Below are positions 1-10,430 of a stretch of 64,000 nt of DNA, one piece after another. Numbering within the stretch: position 1 is the first letter of the stretch; each line of letters starts with the position of its first letter. Source of the stretch: UBA4416 sp035439445 (GTDB taxonomy: Bacteria > Bacteroidota > Bacteroidia > B-17B0 > Aurantibacillaceae); contig DAORKG010000013.1 of NCBI GenBank assembly GCA_035439445.1, positions 22,688-86,687 on the forward strand, given 5' to 3'. Position numbers and translations under genes: made by a program. Below the pieces are notes generated by a model that ran no database searches, had not been told where the DNA came from, and worked only from the letters and a program-made list of their open reading frames with translations.

Positions 1-1142
1 AAACAGAACAACTAGCAAAAGCAATTGGATTAGATGTATGTTTTCCTTCTGCACAATTACGTACTTTTTTGGATAATAAAGTTAACACTAATAGAATTGC
101 TGAAAAAGCAGGTGTAGCTTGTGTTCCGAATGTACTGTCGCCAGTTACAGATTATAAACACTTACGAAAAGTATCAGAAAAATTAGGAGAAAATTTGGTA
201 GTTCAAACACCATTTGGAGATTCGGGGCATACCACATTTTTTATTTCGAACGAAGAGGAGTTTAATGCATACTCTGAAGAAATAACTAAAGAGAAAGAGG
301 TGAAAATTATGAAGCGCATTAATTGTTATGGTACTGCCATTGAAGGATGCGTGACACAACATGGCACCTTGGTTGCTCCATTAATGACTGAATTAGTTGG
401 TTTTAAAGAACTAACACCATACAAAGGTGGTTGGTGTGGCAATGAAATTTTTGGCAATGCTTTTAATGCCGATATCAGAGCGAAAGCAAAAAGCTATACT
501 CAAAAATTTGGAGACCAATTACGTAAGGAAGGTTACAAAGGATATTTTGAATTGGATTTTTTAATTGACAAGGATAATGGCGAAATATATTTAGGGGAGT
601 TAAATCCACGTGTATCTGGCGTTAGCTCTTTAACCAACCATTCAAAATTTGCTATGATGGATGTGCCAATGTTTTTATTTCACTTATTGGAATGGATGAA
701 TGTGCCGTATACAATTAACGTAAATGAATTAGTAGAACGTTGGATGAAGGCTGAGAACATGGATAGTTGGAGTCAATTGGTAATTAAGCATACAAAAAAA
801 TCATTAGAACTAGCAACTAAAGTACCTGAATCTGGAATCTGGGAGATGAAGAAGAATGGAAATATTCAATTCAAAAAAATGGATGCGCATCGTCAATCTG
901 TAAAAGATGATAATGAAGCCTTCTTTTTACAAATCACGCAAAAAGATGATTATTTGTATGAAGGTGCCGACTTGGGAATTTTAGTAATGCGAGGACGTTT
1001 AATGTCTGATGATTTTCAATTATCTGAAAGAGCCAAACTTTGGATTAAAGCCTTACGTTCTCAATACAAATCTGATTTGATAGACATTAGTATGTTAAGC
1101 GAAGAAGATTTATTGGAGGCCGGGGATTTTAAAATTATGTAG
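1..1142 (+). CDS. ATP-grasp domain protein, 5' end cut off by the window
   Basis: The reading frame is open from base 3 with no start codon, so the N-terminus lies outside the window. The visible part has ATP-grasp carboxylate-amine/thiol ligase features: a conserved stretch around FLDNK, and the metal-binding ELDFL and GELNPRVSG motifs near residues 185-210 of the visible chain. These enzymes activate a carboxylate as an acyl-phosphate and join it to a nucleophile. The substrate cannot be told from sequence. It resembles biotin-carboxylase-type ATP-grasp proteins, but no other carboxylase subunit is visible here. The next gene converges on it with a 2-bp gap. Confidence 0.75.
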   Translation, partial: TEQLAKAIGLDVCFPSAQLRTFLDNKVNTNRIAEKAGVACVPNVLSPVTDYKHLRKVSEKLGENLVVQTPFGDSGHTTFFISNEEEFNAYSEEITKEKEVKIMKRINCYGTAIEGCVTQHGTLVAPLMTELVGFKELTPYKGGWCGNEIFGNAFNADIRAKAKSYTQKFGDQLRKEGYKGYFELDFLIDKDNGEIYLGELNPRVSGVSSLTNHSKFAMMDVPMFLFHLLEWMNVPYTINVNELVERWMKAENMDSWSQLVIKHTKKSLELATKVPESGIWEMKKNGNIQFKKMDAHRQSVKDDNEAFFLQITQKDDYLYEGADLGILVMRGRLMSDDFQLSERAKLWIKALRSQYKSDLIDISMLSEEDLLEAGDFKIM

Positions 1143-1144
1143 TT

Positions 1145-2176
1145 TTAGTTGAGTTTTAGAATAATTTTAAATTTTATCAAAAAGTACGCTAAAACATTCG
1201 TAATTATTGTAATGACTAAAAAACAATAAAGTAAATAAAATTGATTTGATACAGTCTTATAAACCTCTGTGGCAATATTGCCAATAATAATCCATTGTAT
1301 GACATAAACTAAGGTGACGTTTTTCCCCAGCCATTTCAAATATTTAAATACAACGCTTTCTCCAATGTGAGTATTTAATTCATGAACTAATAATGCATAA
1401 AACAAACAAAATAAAATTACCCATATAAAAAATAATAATCCATGATGATAATACTGCTGTAAATTAGAAGAAACATTTATCGCATATTTTATAGTAAATG
1501 CTAAAAACAATAAAAACACACTTCCAAATAACAACTTCGTTTTAGGCAAATAAAAAAATCTAAAATCAAATTTTTGTTGTAACTGATATAGCACTACACC
1601 GGATAAGGGATACGCTAACCAAGGAAATAAGGGAAAATAAGACCATTCCGTACTTCCGTAAAGAAAAGAAATAATATATTTTAAAATAACATTTTCTGGA
1701 ATATAAGTAAACACATATTCTCCGGAGATTAAAATAAAAGGAATCATGGCAAGAACGATAAATACATATTTTTCAATTACTTTTCGAAATACAGTTATCA
1801 AAACTAAACTAAGTCCTGCAAACAACAATACATCTACTCCAAATACATAAGGCCATATATTTATATCCAAATCCCCTCTAATTACTTTAAATATTAAATT
1901 AGCATTTAAGGCAAGATTAAGTAACAATCCTAAAAAGAGGATTTTTAGTCCCCTTCCTGCCAGTTGCCATGTAGTTTTATTTGTCGCGAAAACGAAATAA
2001 CCAAAAACAGTCATGAAAATGGGCGCTACAGGAGGCCCTCCTAAAAACAACAATATATCTCCGATTTCACTATCATAAAATTCCTGCGACGAAAATAACT
2101 CAACAATATGCACCTGTATCATTAAAAGGATTGCAATTCCTTTTAATACATCTGCTGTTTGAGTTCTGGTTAGCAT
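1145..2176 (-). CDS. Multi-pass membrane protein, acyltransferase / HGSNAT-like
   Basis: A 343-residue protein with about ten hydrophobic segments. The N-terminus reads R..DVLKGIAILLMIQVHI, the Asp/His-bearing first helix typical of membrane acyltransferases of the DUF1624 (heparan-glucosaminide N-acetyltransferase) and acyltransferase-3 types. Such proteins transfer acyl groups to sugars or lipids across the inner membrane. It stands alone, transcribed toward the ATP-grasp gene. The family call rests on the first helix and overall topology; the acceptor is unknown. Confidence 0.55.
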   Translation of the reverse strand: MLTRTQTADVLKGIAILLMIQVHIVELFSSQEFYDSEIGDILLFLGGPPVAPIFMTVFGYFVFATNKTTWQLAGRGLKILFLGLLLNLALNANLIFKVIRGDLDINIWPYVFGVDVLLFAGLSLVLITVFRKVIEKYVFIVLAMIPFILISGEYVFTYIPENVILKYIISFLYGSTEWSYFPLFPWLAYPLSGVVLYQLQQKFDFRFFYLPKTKLLFGSVFLLFLAFTIKYAINVSSNLQQYYHHGLLFFIWVILFCLFYALLVHELNTHIGESVVFKYLKWLGKNVTLVYVIQWIIIGNIATEVYKTVSNQFYLLYCFLVITIITNVLAYFLIKFKIILKLN

Positions 2177-2338
2177 CGCAATGTAGTTTTATTAAATTTA
2201 GTATTAATCTTAAAATTAAAAAATAGATTTTACCGATAAAAATAATGTATTCACCTCTCTTGTTGTTTTAATCATAAAAGCTGGTTAACTTAGTATGAAA
2301 ATTGATGTTTTAATTTTTAGATTTTAAATTTAACGTTT

Positions 2339-3022
2339 ATGATAAAAGCTATAGCCATAGATGATGAACCAATTGCATTAAAAGTAATTGAAAATTTTTG
2401 TCATGAAATTGAAACGATTACATTAGAAAAAACATTTGGAAATGCAGAAGAAGGTTTGAAATATTTAAAGAAATTTCCAACCGATATTATTTTTCTGGAT
2501 ATTGAAATGCCAAATTTAAATGGTATTGATTTATATAAACAAATAAAACAAAACACATTAGTCATATTCATTACTTCTCGTCCTGATTATGCAGTAGAAG
2601 GCTTTAATTTGAATGCTTTAGATTATTTATTAAAACCCTTTACCTTTGAACGCTTTAAACAAGCTACAGATAAAGCACGTGATTATTTTGCATCAAACAA
2701 CAATCAAAAGACACAACATATTTTTGTTAGAGCAGATTATAGTTTACAAAAAATTATGCTTGATGATATAACTTGTATAGAGGCGCTTGATGATTATTTA
2801 AAAATATACATCAATCAGCAAAAAACAATTGTAGCTCGCATGACAATGAAGGCAATGCTCGAAAAATTACCAAAAACAGATTTCCTAAGAGTACATCGCT
2901 CATTCATTGTGCCAATTAAAAAAGTGGAAAGTCTGCGAAATAAAACATTACAACTGGGAGACAAAAAAATACCGGTTGGCAATAGCTATGAAGAAGAAGT
3001 ATTAAAATACTTTAGTAGTTAG
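2339..3022 (+). CDS. LytTR-family two-component response regulator
   Basis: 227 residues. The receiver domain (1-120) has the acidic pair D8/D9, the phospho-acceptor D54 in FLDIEMPN and the conserved Lys in LLKPF near residue 104. A LytTR DNA-binding domain follows (about 130-227, with the typical FLRVHRSFIVP segment). Such regulators in Bacteroidota usually pair with a membrane histidine kinase of the His_kinase/YehU type. None is adjacent here, so the partner must lie elsewhere. Its target genes are not evident from sequence. Confidence 0.9.
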   Translation: MIKAIAIDDEPIALKVIENFCHEIETITLEKTFGNAEEGLKYLKKFPTDIIFLDIEMPNLNGIDLYKQIKQNTLVIFITSRPDYAVEGFNLNALDYLLKPFTFERFKQATDKARDYFASNNNQKTQHIFVRADYSLQKIMLDDITCIEALDDYLKIYINQQKTIVARMTMKAMLEKLPKTDFLRVHRSFIVPIKKVESLRNKTLQLGDKKIPVGNSYEEEVLKYFSS

Positions 3023-3185
3023 TTGTGTGTTAAACTATTGATTTTTATATGAAAACCGTATAAAAATTGTAGAATTTCTCATCAGAATAATAATTACCCC
3101 ATAATTTTATCATTTTACCTCAAAAAATATTTGAAGGTTAACTATTTGTTTACTTTTAAATAATAATTATTATACTTATAAAATT

Positions 3186-4871
3186 ATGAAACATTTATTT
3201 ACAAAAATCTGTGCTTTACTATTAATATCACTAACAATAAATGCACAGCAATGGAATGGATTAACTCTAGTGGCTACTCAAAATAGCACAACTGCAAAAT
3301 TGGTTGATACAGCCGGAACCGCTGTTAAAACATATAGTCCGGGGACAGGAAGCACTGGCTATTCAGCCTATCTAGAACCAGGAGGAACAATGGTTAGAAG
3401 CTTGAAAATTTCTAACACAACTTTTAATGGAGGTGGGGCTTGTGGTGCAATTCAAAAAGTAGATTACAATAATAATGTAATTTGGACCTATACTGTTTCT
3501 TCTAGCACACAATATTCTCATCATGATCATTGCGTAATGCCAAATGGTAATGTTCTAATTATTTCTTATGAAAGTAAAACTCAAACCGAATTGGCTGCAG
3601 CTGGCGGAACCAATACCGCACTAACATCAATCTGGCCTGAAAAAATTATAGAAGTTCAACCAACTGGAGCTACTTCTGGAACCATTGTTTGGGAATGGCA
3701 CGTTTGGGATCACTTAGTTCAAAATGTTAACTCAAGTAAAGCAAATTATCAAACATCTATTGTAAATCACCCTGAATTATTAAATGTAAATTACAAAAGC
3801 ACGAAAGACTGGTTACATATGAATGGTATTGATTACAATCCTATACTTGATCAAATAGTTGTTAGTTCTCACAATTTGAATGAGTGGTATGTAATTGACC
3901 ATAGTACAACAACGGCAGAAGCTGCATCTCACAGCGGAGGTAATTCTGGTAAGGGTGGGGATTTTTTATACCGTTGGGGAAATCCTACGGCTTATGGTGC
4001 AAGCGGTACTACTATCCTAAATGTAACACATGACGCTCATTGGGTTCCTGAAGATGTAACTGGAGCGGGAGATTTAGTAGGATTTAATAATACAGGTCAA
4101 ACTTCTCCTACCCAAAAATCCACAATAGATCGTATTACTTCTCCAAGAGCAAACTATAATTATACAATTAATACAGGTAGTGCATTTACTCCTTCTACAT
4201 ATAACTCAAGACTTGTTTGTACCGCTTATAACTCAAATATGGGAAGTTCAGAACAGTATCCAAATGGTAATCAGATGATTTGTTTAGCAATGTCTGGGTC
4301 TATCTATGAAGTTAATTCAGCTGGCACAACCTTATGGACTTACAGTGCTGGTGGAACTACATCTCAAGCTCACCGCTACTCTCAATGTTATGTAAATAAT
4401 GCGGCACCTGCAATTCCAACAATTACTGTTGCTGGTAATGATTTGCAATCAACAAATGCAACTACTTATCAATGGTATTTAAATGGAGATTTAATTTCAG
4501 GTGCTACTGCTCAAAATTATACTCCAACACAAAGTGGAATTTACGTTGTCAGAATAACAGATTCAAATGGATGTGTATACAGATACTCTCCTGGTTATGC
4601 TTACTCTGTAAGTACTGGCATTTCTGATACCCAAACAGCAAATATTTCTATTTATCCAAATCCGAGCACAGGAATAGTAGATATAAACTTTAATTATCAA
4701 AAATTTAACATCGTAAATGTAAATGTGTATGATATGTTTGGTAAAGTAGTTAGCACTTCAGAAAATAACTGGAGGCTAGATTTATCTCACTTATCAAATG
4801 GAGTATACACTTTATCCATATCTTTAGATAACAAAAAACCATATTACCAAAAAGTAGTTTTAAATAAATAA
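3186..4871 (+). CDS. Secreted arylsulfotransferase-like protein with T9SS sorting domain
   Basis: 561 residues with a signal peptide (1-20, ending NAQ). The body resembles the arylsulfotransferase (ASST) beta-propeller family: repeated blades of the type NNNVIWTYTV and a His cluster SHHDH at 111-115, with further His in WLHMNG and THDAHWVP. An Ig/PKD-like segment lies at about 405-465. The last 75 residues are a T9SS type A sorting domain (ISIYPNPSTG..., ending VVLNK), which predicts export through the type IX system and surface attachment or release. ASST enzymes move sulfate between phenolic compounds; whether this member is active is not shown. It is the first of three successive T9SS-exported proteins. 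Confidence 0.75.
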   Translation: MKHLFTKICALLLISLTINAQQWNGLTLVATQNSTTAKLVDTAGTAVKTYSPGTGSTGYSAYLEPGGTMVRSLKISNTTFNGGGACGAIQKVDYNNNVIWTYTVSSSTQYSHHDHCVMPNGNVLIISYESKTQTELAAAGGTNTALTSIWPEKIIEVQPTGATSGTIVWEWHVWDHLVQNVNSSKANYQTSIVNHPELLNVNYKSTKDWLHMNGIDYNPILDQIVVSSHNLNEWYVIDHSTTTAEAASHSGGNSGKGGDFLYRWGNPTAYGASGTTILNVTHDAHWVPEDVTGAGDLVGFNNTGQTSPTQKSTIDRITSPRANYNYTINTGSAFTPSTYNSRLVCTAYNSNMGSSEQYPNGNQMICLAMSGSIYEVNSAGTTLWTYSAGGTTSQAHRYSQCYVNNAAPAIPTITVAGNDLQSTNATTYQWYLNGDLISGATAQNYTPTQSGIYVVRITDSNGCVYRYSPGYAYSVSTGISDTQTANISIYPNPSTGIVDINFNYQKFNIVNVNVYDMFGKVVSTSENNWRLDLSHLSNGVYTLSISLDNKKPYYQKVVLNK

Positions 4872-4878
4872 AAACCTC

Positions 4879-4910
4879 AAAGTAGAATAATCAAATGATT
4901 ATTCTACTTT
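4879..4910 (+). terminator. Perfect 15-bp inverted repeat, likely terminator
   Basis: The arms AAAGTAGAATAATCA and its exact complement are separated by two bases, directly after the stop of the arylsulfotransferase-like gene. A long perfect hairpin in a 54-bp gap suggests a transcription end or an RNA stability element. The stem is AT-rich and is not followed by a clean T-run, so it may be a processing site rather than a strong terminator. Confidence 0.55.
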
Positions 4911-4925
4911 CTAAAAATAAAAAAC

Positions 4926-5930
4926 ATGAATAAATTTTTACTTTTCTTATCCGTAATTCTAAGTACAACCTTATTTGCAAAAAAGGTAAAGTTCGCAGTT
5001 GACATGAGTGGTCAAACAATCAGCGCATTTGGCATTCACGTTGCCGGAGATTTCCAAGTTTTAGCAGGTTACCCTGCAGATTGGGACTATGCGGGTACTC
5101 TTTTGTCTCAAGAAGGAAGCACAAACATTTACAGCATTATTGTTGATATACCTGCGTTTAGAAAGTATGAGTTTAAATTTGTAAATGGAGATCAGGGTTA
5201 TGAAACCGAATACGTTCCTGACGAAGTAAGAGTTGGATATGACTTTAATGATAACAGATGGATGTATGTAGATTCGTTAAGTAACGATACATCATTTATA
5301 GGTGCAGTTCAGTTTGGACTATCTTCACCTGCAAATAAATTTACTATCAGATATAAGGTTAATATGTCTGAAGTATCTTTAACCTCAAACGGCGTTCATA
5401 CGTCAACTAATTACAATGCATTTTCTACTACTAAAAATGCTATGTATACTTTCACAAGTAATCCTACTGCTAATGTTTATGAGGTTATCAATTACGTTGA
5501 TGCCGGAACATATGATTTTAATTTCATAAATGGCAACACTCCGTCAGACAAGGAACCTTCAGTTCCTAATACTTGTTCAAACGCAGGAGTGCGATCTATA
5601 ACCATTACTAAAGATTCTGTTTTTCCTGATATCTGTTTCAACTCTTGTATAAATTGCACGGCAACAGGTGTCAAAGAAAATAATGCAAACGCTAACACAT
5701 TCAATCTATATCCTAATCCTACAAAAAATACTTTAAGTATTATATCTGAAAAAGAGTTGCTATTTGAAATTAACGTATATAATTTAGCAGAACAAAAAGT
5801 TTTACATGTTACTAATATAAATACACACAAACATACCTTAAACAATATCAATCTTCCTCAAGGAATATATATCGTAACCTTAACAAGTTCTGATTTAAAA
5901 TCACAAAACTTAAAATTAATTATAGAATAA
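4926..5930 (+). CDS. Secreted protein with two repeated beta domains and T9SS sorting domain
   Basis: 334 residues, signal peptide 1-18. Two related domains (about 20-125 and 135-240) each begin with a motif of the type KFxVxMSxxxxSxxGxHVAG/T and contain a Y-F/F-N-FxNGD segment, reminiscent of starch-binding or AMPK-type glycogen-binding beta-sandwiches. The C-terminal 80 residues form a T9SS sorting domain (NLYPNPTKNTL). No catalytic motif is visible, so it is probably a surface binding protein. It is 4 bp upstream of the CotH-type gene, likely the same transcript. Confidence 0.7.
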   Translation: MNKFLLFLSVILSTTLFAKKVKFAVDMSGQTISAFGIHVAGDFQVLAGYPADWDYAGTLLSQEGSTNIYSIIVDIPAFRKYEFKFVNGDQGYETEYVPDEVRVGYDFNDNRWMYVDSLSNDTSFIGAVQFGLSSPANKFTIRYKVNMSEVSLTSNGVHTSTNYNAFSTTKNAMYTFTSNPTANVYEVINYVDAGTYDFNFINGNTPSDKEPSVPNTCSNAGVRSITITKDSVFPDICFNSCINCTATGVKENNANANTFNLYPNPTKNTLSIISEKELLFEINVYNLAEQKVLHVTNINTHKHTLNNINLPQGIYIVTLTSSDLKSQNLKLIIE

Positions 5931-5934
5931 CGAT

Positions 5935-8199
5935 ATGCGTTTATATTTGTTTCTTATTAGTTGTATGACATTTTTAAGTAGTCATTTAAATTCTCAAACT
6001 TTTTATGACATCAACACGATTCAAAAAATTGAAATTACATTTCTACAGCCTAACTGGAGTTATCAATTAGATACGGCCAAGCAAGGAGCAGATAACTATA
6101 TAATGGCTTCTATAGTAAAAATAAACGGCGTTGTGTTTGATAGCGTAGGAATAAAATATAAAGGAAATAGTTCTTATAGCCCAAGCTTCAAAAAAAATCC
6201 AATTCATATTGAGTTAGACCAATACAAAAATCAAACATACAATGGTATAAAAGACATTAAACTCAGTAACAACTACAAAGACCCATCTCTTATTAGAGAA
6301 GTATTAGGTTACGATATTCTGAAAAACTATATGCACTGCTCTGAATCTAACTTTGCAAAAGTGTACATTAATGGTGTGTATTACGGTGTTTATTCAAATA
6401 CAGAAAGTGTAGATAAATCTTTCTACTCCAAACATTATTACTCTTCAGGAAATGCTGCTATTAAATGTAATCCAATAGTAAATCCAAGCACCAACACAAA
6501 ATGTAATTTAAAATATATCACTAATGATAGTGCATCTTACCTAAATTATTATGAAATGAAATCCAATTATGGGTGGAACCAACTGGTTGCATTGTGCGAT
6601 ACTGTTTCTAATTATCAAAACAGAATTGATGCTAATTTAGATATGGACCGAGTTATGTGGATGCTTGCATTTAATAATGTGATGGTAAACTTAGATAGTT
6701 ACTCAGGAGCATTCTGTCAAAATTATTACTTGTACAAAGACCACACGAAACATTATAACCCAACCATTTGGGACTTGAATATGTGTTTTGGCGGCTTCCC
6801 TTATTTAGGCTCCGGAATATCAAGCATGGCTCAATTAAGCATATCCGGATTAGCAACCATGCCTATCAATATTCATTCCACTGATGTAAACTGGCCTTTA
6901 ATAAATATTGTAAATAGCAACGCACAATATAAACGTATCTTGGTAGCTCATATGAGAACTATCACCAATGAGTTTATTACTAATAATTATTTTCAAACAA
7001 GAGCACAACAACTTCAAAGTATCATCGACACATCTGTAGTAAACGACACATGCAATTTTTTTAGTTATAGTCAGTTCCAAAATGGATTAACTCAAAATGT
7101 TTCTGTTGGTAGTTACTCTGTTCCGGGAATAAGCAATCTTCTCACATCAAGGTTATCCTATTTACAAGGTACAACTGATTTTGGATACACAACTCCAACC
7201 ATAACAGCCATAAGCACAAGTGATAATTCTCCAACTATAAACTCTACGGTTTCTATTACTGCCAATGTAGTAAACACTAATACTGTTTATCTTGGATATA
7301 GAAATCACATGCAAGATAAATTTACCAGAGTACTGATGTATGACGACGGCAACCACAATGATGGAACGGCAAGTGATAATGTTTTTGGCGCTACTATTAC
7401 GATAACATCCGGCGAAACAGAATATTATATATATGCGGAAAACACAAATGCAGGCATGTTTTCCCCTCAAAGAGCAGAACATGAATTTTATACAATACAA
7501 TCAAGTGTTGCTCAACCTACTTTAGGACAAGTTGTGATTAATGAATTTTTAGCGGCAAACCACTTTGGACAAACAGATGAAAACGGGAAACACGAAGATT
7601 GGATTGAATTGTATAATAACACAAATTCCTACTTAGACTTGAGCGGATTAAATCTTACTGATGATTACACAAACCCTACTAAATATTCGTTTCCAAATAA
7701 TACCATCATTCAACCAAATAGTTTTCTTACAGTATGGGCAGATGAAGATGGCGTGAATGGTGTAAACCTACACTGTAACTTTAAATTATTAGATAGCGGA
7801 GAAGAAATTATGTTTAGTAATGGAACTACCGTTTTGGATAGTGTTAGGTTTGGTTTTCAGGGAGCCGACATTTCAATTGGTAGATGCCCGGATGGCACAG
7901 GTATTTTTGATGTAACAACAATCCCAACCTATAATGCTAATAATTGCGCCGTGGGTATTAAAGAACTCCATTCAAATTTGCTTTCTCTAAGTTTGTACCC
8001 AAATCCTGCAAATCAATTGCTCTTTATAAAAACGGATTCAAATAATGAGTTGCCTGTTAGCATATTAAATTCGGTTGGAGAAATAATTTACAAAGGAACG
8101 ATTAAAAGACTTACAGAAATAAATACCTCAACTTTTAGTCAAGGTATTTATTTTGTTATGATTTCAAGTAAAACTTTAAAATTAGTAGTTACTCACTAG
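5935..8199 (+). CDS. CotH kinase-family protein with lamin-tail domain and T9SS sorting domain
   Basis: 754 residues, signal peptide 1-20. Residues about 25-410 match the CotH family, known from spore-coat kinases that phosphorylate proteins: VGIKYKGNSSY, KLSNNYKDPSLIRE and the YGVYSNTE segment are visible. A lamin-tail domain follows (about 534-640, VINEFLAAN...EDWIELYNN). The end is a T9SS sorting domain (about 682-754). Secreted CotH proteins in bacteria often sit near VTC-type polyphosphate polymerase and DUF4956 genes; that pair is found at 14.2 kb here. Its end overlaps the convergent carbonic anhydrase gene by 4 bp. Confidence 0.85.
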   Translation: MRLYLFLISCMTFLSSHLNSQTFYDINTIQKIEITFLQPNWSYQLDTAKQGADNYIMASIVKINGVVFDSVGIKYKGNSSYSPSFKKNPIHIELDQYKNQTYNGIKDIKLSNNYKDPSLIREVLGYDILKNYMHCSESNFAKVYINGVYYGVYSNTESVDKSFYSKHYYSSGNAAIKCNPIVNPSTNTKCNLKYITNDSASYLNYYEMKSNYGWNQLVALCDTVSNYQNRIDANLDMDRVMWMLAFNNVMVNLDSYSGAFCQNYYLYKDHTKHYNPTIWDLNMCFGGFPYLGSGISSMAQLSISGLATMPINIHSTDVNWPLINIVNSNAQYKRILVAHMRTITNEFITNNYFQTRAQQLQSIIDTSVVNDTCNFFSYSQFQNGLTQNVSVGSYSVPGISNLLTSRLSYLQGTTDFGYTTPTITAISTSDNSPTINSTVSITANVVNTNTVYLGYRNHMQDKFTRVLMYDDGNHNDGTASDNVFGATITITSGETEYYIYAENTNAGMFSPQRAEHEFYTIQSSVAQPTLGQVVINEFLAANHFGQTDENGKHEDWIELYNNTNSYLDLSGLNLTDDYTNPTKYSFPNNTIIQPNSFLTVWADEDGVNGVNLHCNFKLLDSGEEIMFSNGTTVLDSVRFGFQGADISIGRCPDGTGIFDVTTIPTYNANNCAVGIKELHSNLLSLSLYPNPANQLLFIKTDSNNELPVSILNSVGEIIYKGTIKRLTEINTSTFSQGIYFVMISSKTLKLVVTH

Positions 8200-8834
8200 T
8201 TGCTAATTTTAAATCTGTAAATAGGTTCAATATCTTCGGTGCCATCATGAATTACACTTAAATCAGTTATTAAACCGCTGTTAATTCCATACACCCAGCC
8301 ATGAAGGTGTAACTCTCTTGTTTGCCAAGTTTCCTGAACTATAGTTGTTTTTGCTAAATTTCTCACTTGTTCAATCACATTAAGCTCTGTTAGTCTGTCT
8401 GCGCGTTTATCTAAGTCATCTATCATATTTAATTCCGTAGCATGCTTATAATAAACATCTTTAATGTTACGCAGCCAGTTGTTTAATATCCCAAATGAAT
8501 CATTTCCCATAGCCGCTTTTACACCACCACATCCATAGTGCCCGCAAACAATAATATGTTTTACTCCAAGATATTTAACGGCATACTCTAATACACTTAG
8601 TAAATTTAAATCCGTATGAACAACCAAGTTAGCAATATTACGATGTACAAATATTTCACCACTTTCAGTATTCGTTACTTCATTAGCAGGCACACGACTG
8701 TCGCTACAGCCTATCCATAAATAATCAGGTTTTTGGCCCAAGGATAATTTTTTAAAATACTCCGGGTCGTCAAATTTTTTCGACATTGCAAAGCGCTTAT
8801 TCCCTTCAATAAGCCTGTTATAAGAATCTTTCAT
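8196..8834 (-). CDS. Beta-class carbonic anhydrase
   Basis: 212 residues, normal length for the beta class. Zinc ligands C43, H99 and C102 (CSDSRV and GHYGCG) and the catalytic dyad D45/R47 are all present. It interconverts CO2 and bicarbonate in the cytoplasm; no signal peptide is seen. Five bases separate it from the upstream SulP transporter gene, so the two are almost surely cotranscribed. A SulP/carbonic anhydrase pair suggests bicarbonate uptake or handling. A second, membrane-anchored or exported copy exists at 58.3 kb. Confidence 0.95.
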   Translation of the reverse strand: MKDSYNRLIEGNKRFAMSKKFDDPEYFKKLSLGQKPDYLWIGCSDSRVPANEVTNTESGEIFVHRNIANLVVHTDLNLLSVLEYAVKYLGVKHIIVCGHYGCGGVKAAMGNDSFGILNNWLRNIKDVYYKHATELNMIDDLDKRADRLTELNVIEQVRNLAKTTIVQETWQTRELHLHGWVYGINSGLITDLSVIHDGTEDIEPIYRFKISN

Positions 8835-8839
8835 AGTTT

Positions 8840-10363
8840 TTATTTATTGTATTTAAATAGTTCGACTTTAATATTTTTCTTTTTACTATTATCTATAAAA
8901 TCCGAAATTACGTCTTTTGAATCACGATTAATACTTTTATTTATACTTCCATCTATAATTACTTTACTATTTGGTTCTATAGTTTTAAAAAAATTAATTA
9001 AATACCCTTTATTAAAAAAAGTAACATGTTGTGGTAATTTAATTAAATGATATAACTGTCCATTCATTAGTTCACTGCTTGAATCAAATGATGATTTAAT
9101 ATTATCGCGCAATATATAAATTATAGAAATAATAACACCTGCACAAACGCCTTTCAATAAATCAGTTACCAACATTACAGCAATTGTAACTACAAATGGA
9201 ATAAATTGTTCTAAGCCAAATTTCCACTGTTCTTTAAATATTGCCAATTTGGTTAATTTAAAGCCTGTCATAATTAATATTGCAGCTAACGAAGCATTTG
9301 GTATTAATGCCAATAAATCCGGCAGGAGTAAAACGCTTACCAACAACAATATAGCGTGTAATATTGTAGATAATTTTGTTTTTGCCCCGGCATTAATATT
9401 TGCTGAACTTCTTACGATGACAGATGTTACAGGCAGGGCTCCTAAAAAACCACAGGTTATGTTTCCAATTCCTTGAGCCAATAACTCTTTATTTGTGTTT
9501 GATTCATTTTTATCAGGATCAAGCTTGTCAACTGCCTCTATTCCCAATAATGTTTCTAAACTGGCAACTACTGCAAGTGTAAAAACAACAATCCAAAAAT
9601 TGCTGCTATTAGCTGAACTAAAATCCGGGAAAAATAAATTCGCTTTTAAATCGTCTATTGACGAAATAGACGGTAAACTCACCAAATGCTGAGGGTCAAT
9701 TGCCAAAAATTCCTGGCTTTTAAATGATATCGTTAATAAAATACCGAATATGACAACCAAAAGTGGCCCTGGGATATTAGATAAAATTTTATCTTTTTTA
9801 TAAAATGTTTTATCTGAAATGATTAAAATAGCAAAAGATACAATTCCAATAATTAACGCTCCAGGGGTTATATAATTAATCATATTTACTAACTCCGTAA
9901 ACGAATTTTCTCCGTCAATTTGAACAAACTCTTCATCACCTAACGGGTCCTTGTCATAACCAAATAAATGTGGTATTTGTTTTATTATTAAGATAATACC
10001 AATTCCCGCCAACATGCCTTTTATAACAGCATTGGGAATATAATTTCCAACCGATCCGGCCTTCAGTATTCCTAAAATTAATTGAAACACTCCGGCAAAA
10101 ACAACTGCCGCTAAAAAAGCTTGATAGCTGCCCAGCTGACTAACTGAAGCTAAAACTATTGCGGTTAATCCTGCTGCTGGCCCAGATACACTGTATTTAG
10201 ATCCACTAAAAACAGTAACTAATATACCACCCACAACTCCAGCAATAATACCCGAAAATAAAGGGACTTTACACGCCATTGCAATTCCTAAACATAAAGG
10301 AAGTGCAACTAAAAATACAACAACTCCTGCCTTGATATCGGCAAATAAATTTTTTTGAAACAT
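8840..10363 (-). CDS. SulP-family inorganic anion (likely bicarbonate) transporter
   Basis: 507 residues with the SulP core of about 10-14 membrane segments, including the N-terminal DIKAGVVVFLVALPLCLGIA and SVSGPAAGLTAIV motifs. A short STAS-like tail lies at about 435-507. SulP proteins move sulfate, bicarbonate or other anions with Na+ or H+. The adjacent carbonic anhydrase favours bicarbonate as substrate, which is inference from context. It is transcribed first in a two-gene operon. Confidence 0.9.
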   Translation of the reverse strand: MFQKNLFADIKAGVVVFLVALPLCLGIAMACKVPLFSGIIAGVVGGILVTVFSGSKYSVSGPAAGLTAIVLASVSQLGSYQAFLAAVVFAGVFQLILGILKAGSVGNYIPNAVIKGMLAGIGIILIIKQIPHLFGYDKDPLGDEEFVQIDGENSFTELVNMINYITPGALIIGIVSFAILIISDKTFYKKDKILSNIPGPLLVVIFGILLTISFKSQEFLAIDPQHLVSLPSISSIDDLKANLFFPDFSSANSSNFWIVVFTLAVVASLETLLGIEAVDKLDPDKNESNTNKELLAQGIGNITCGFLGALPVTSVIVRSSANINAGAKTKLSTILHAILLLVSVLLLPDLLALIPNASLAAILIMTGFKLTKLAIFKEQWKFGLEQFIPFVVTIAVMLVTDLLKGVCAGVIISIIYILRDNIKSSFDSSSELMNGQLYHLIKLPQHVTFFNKGYLINFFKTIEPNSKVIIDGSINKSINRDSKDVISDFIDNSKKKNIKVELFKYNK

Positions 10364-10430
10364 AAATTTTTAAAGATTAATTATTTGTTAGAACAGTTTT
10401 AATACTAATAAACATTAGTAATACAAATAA

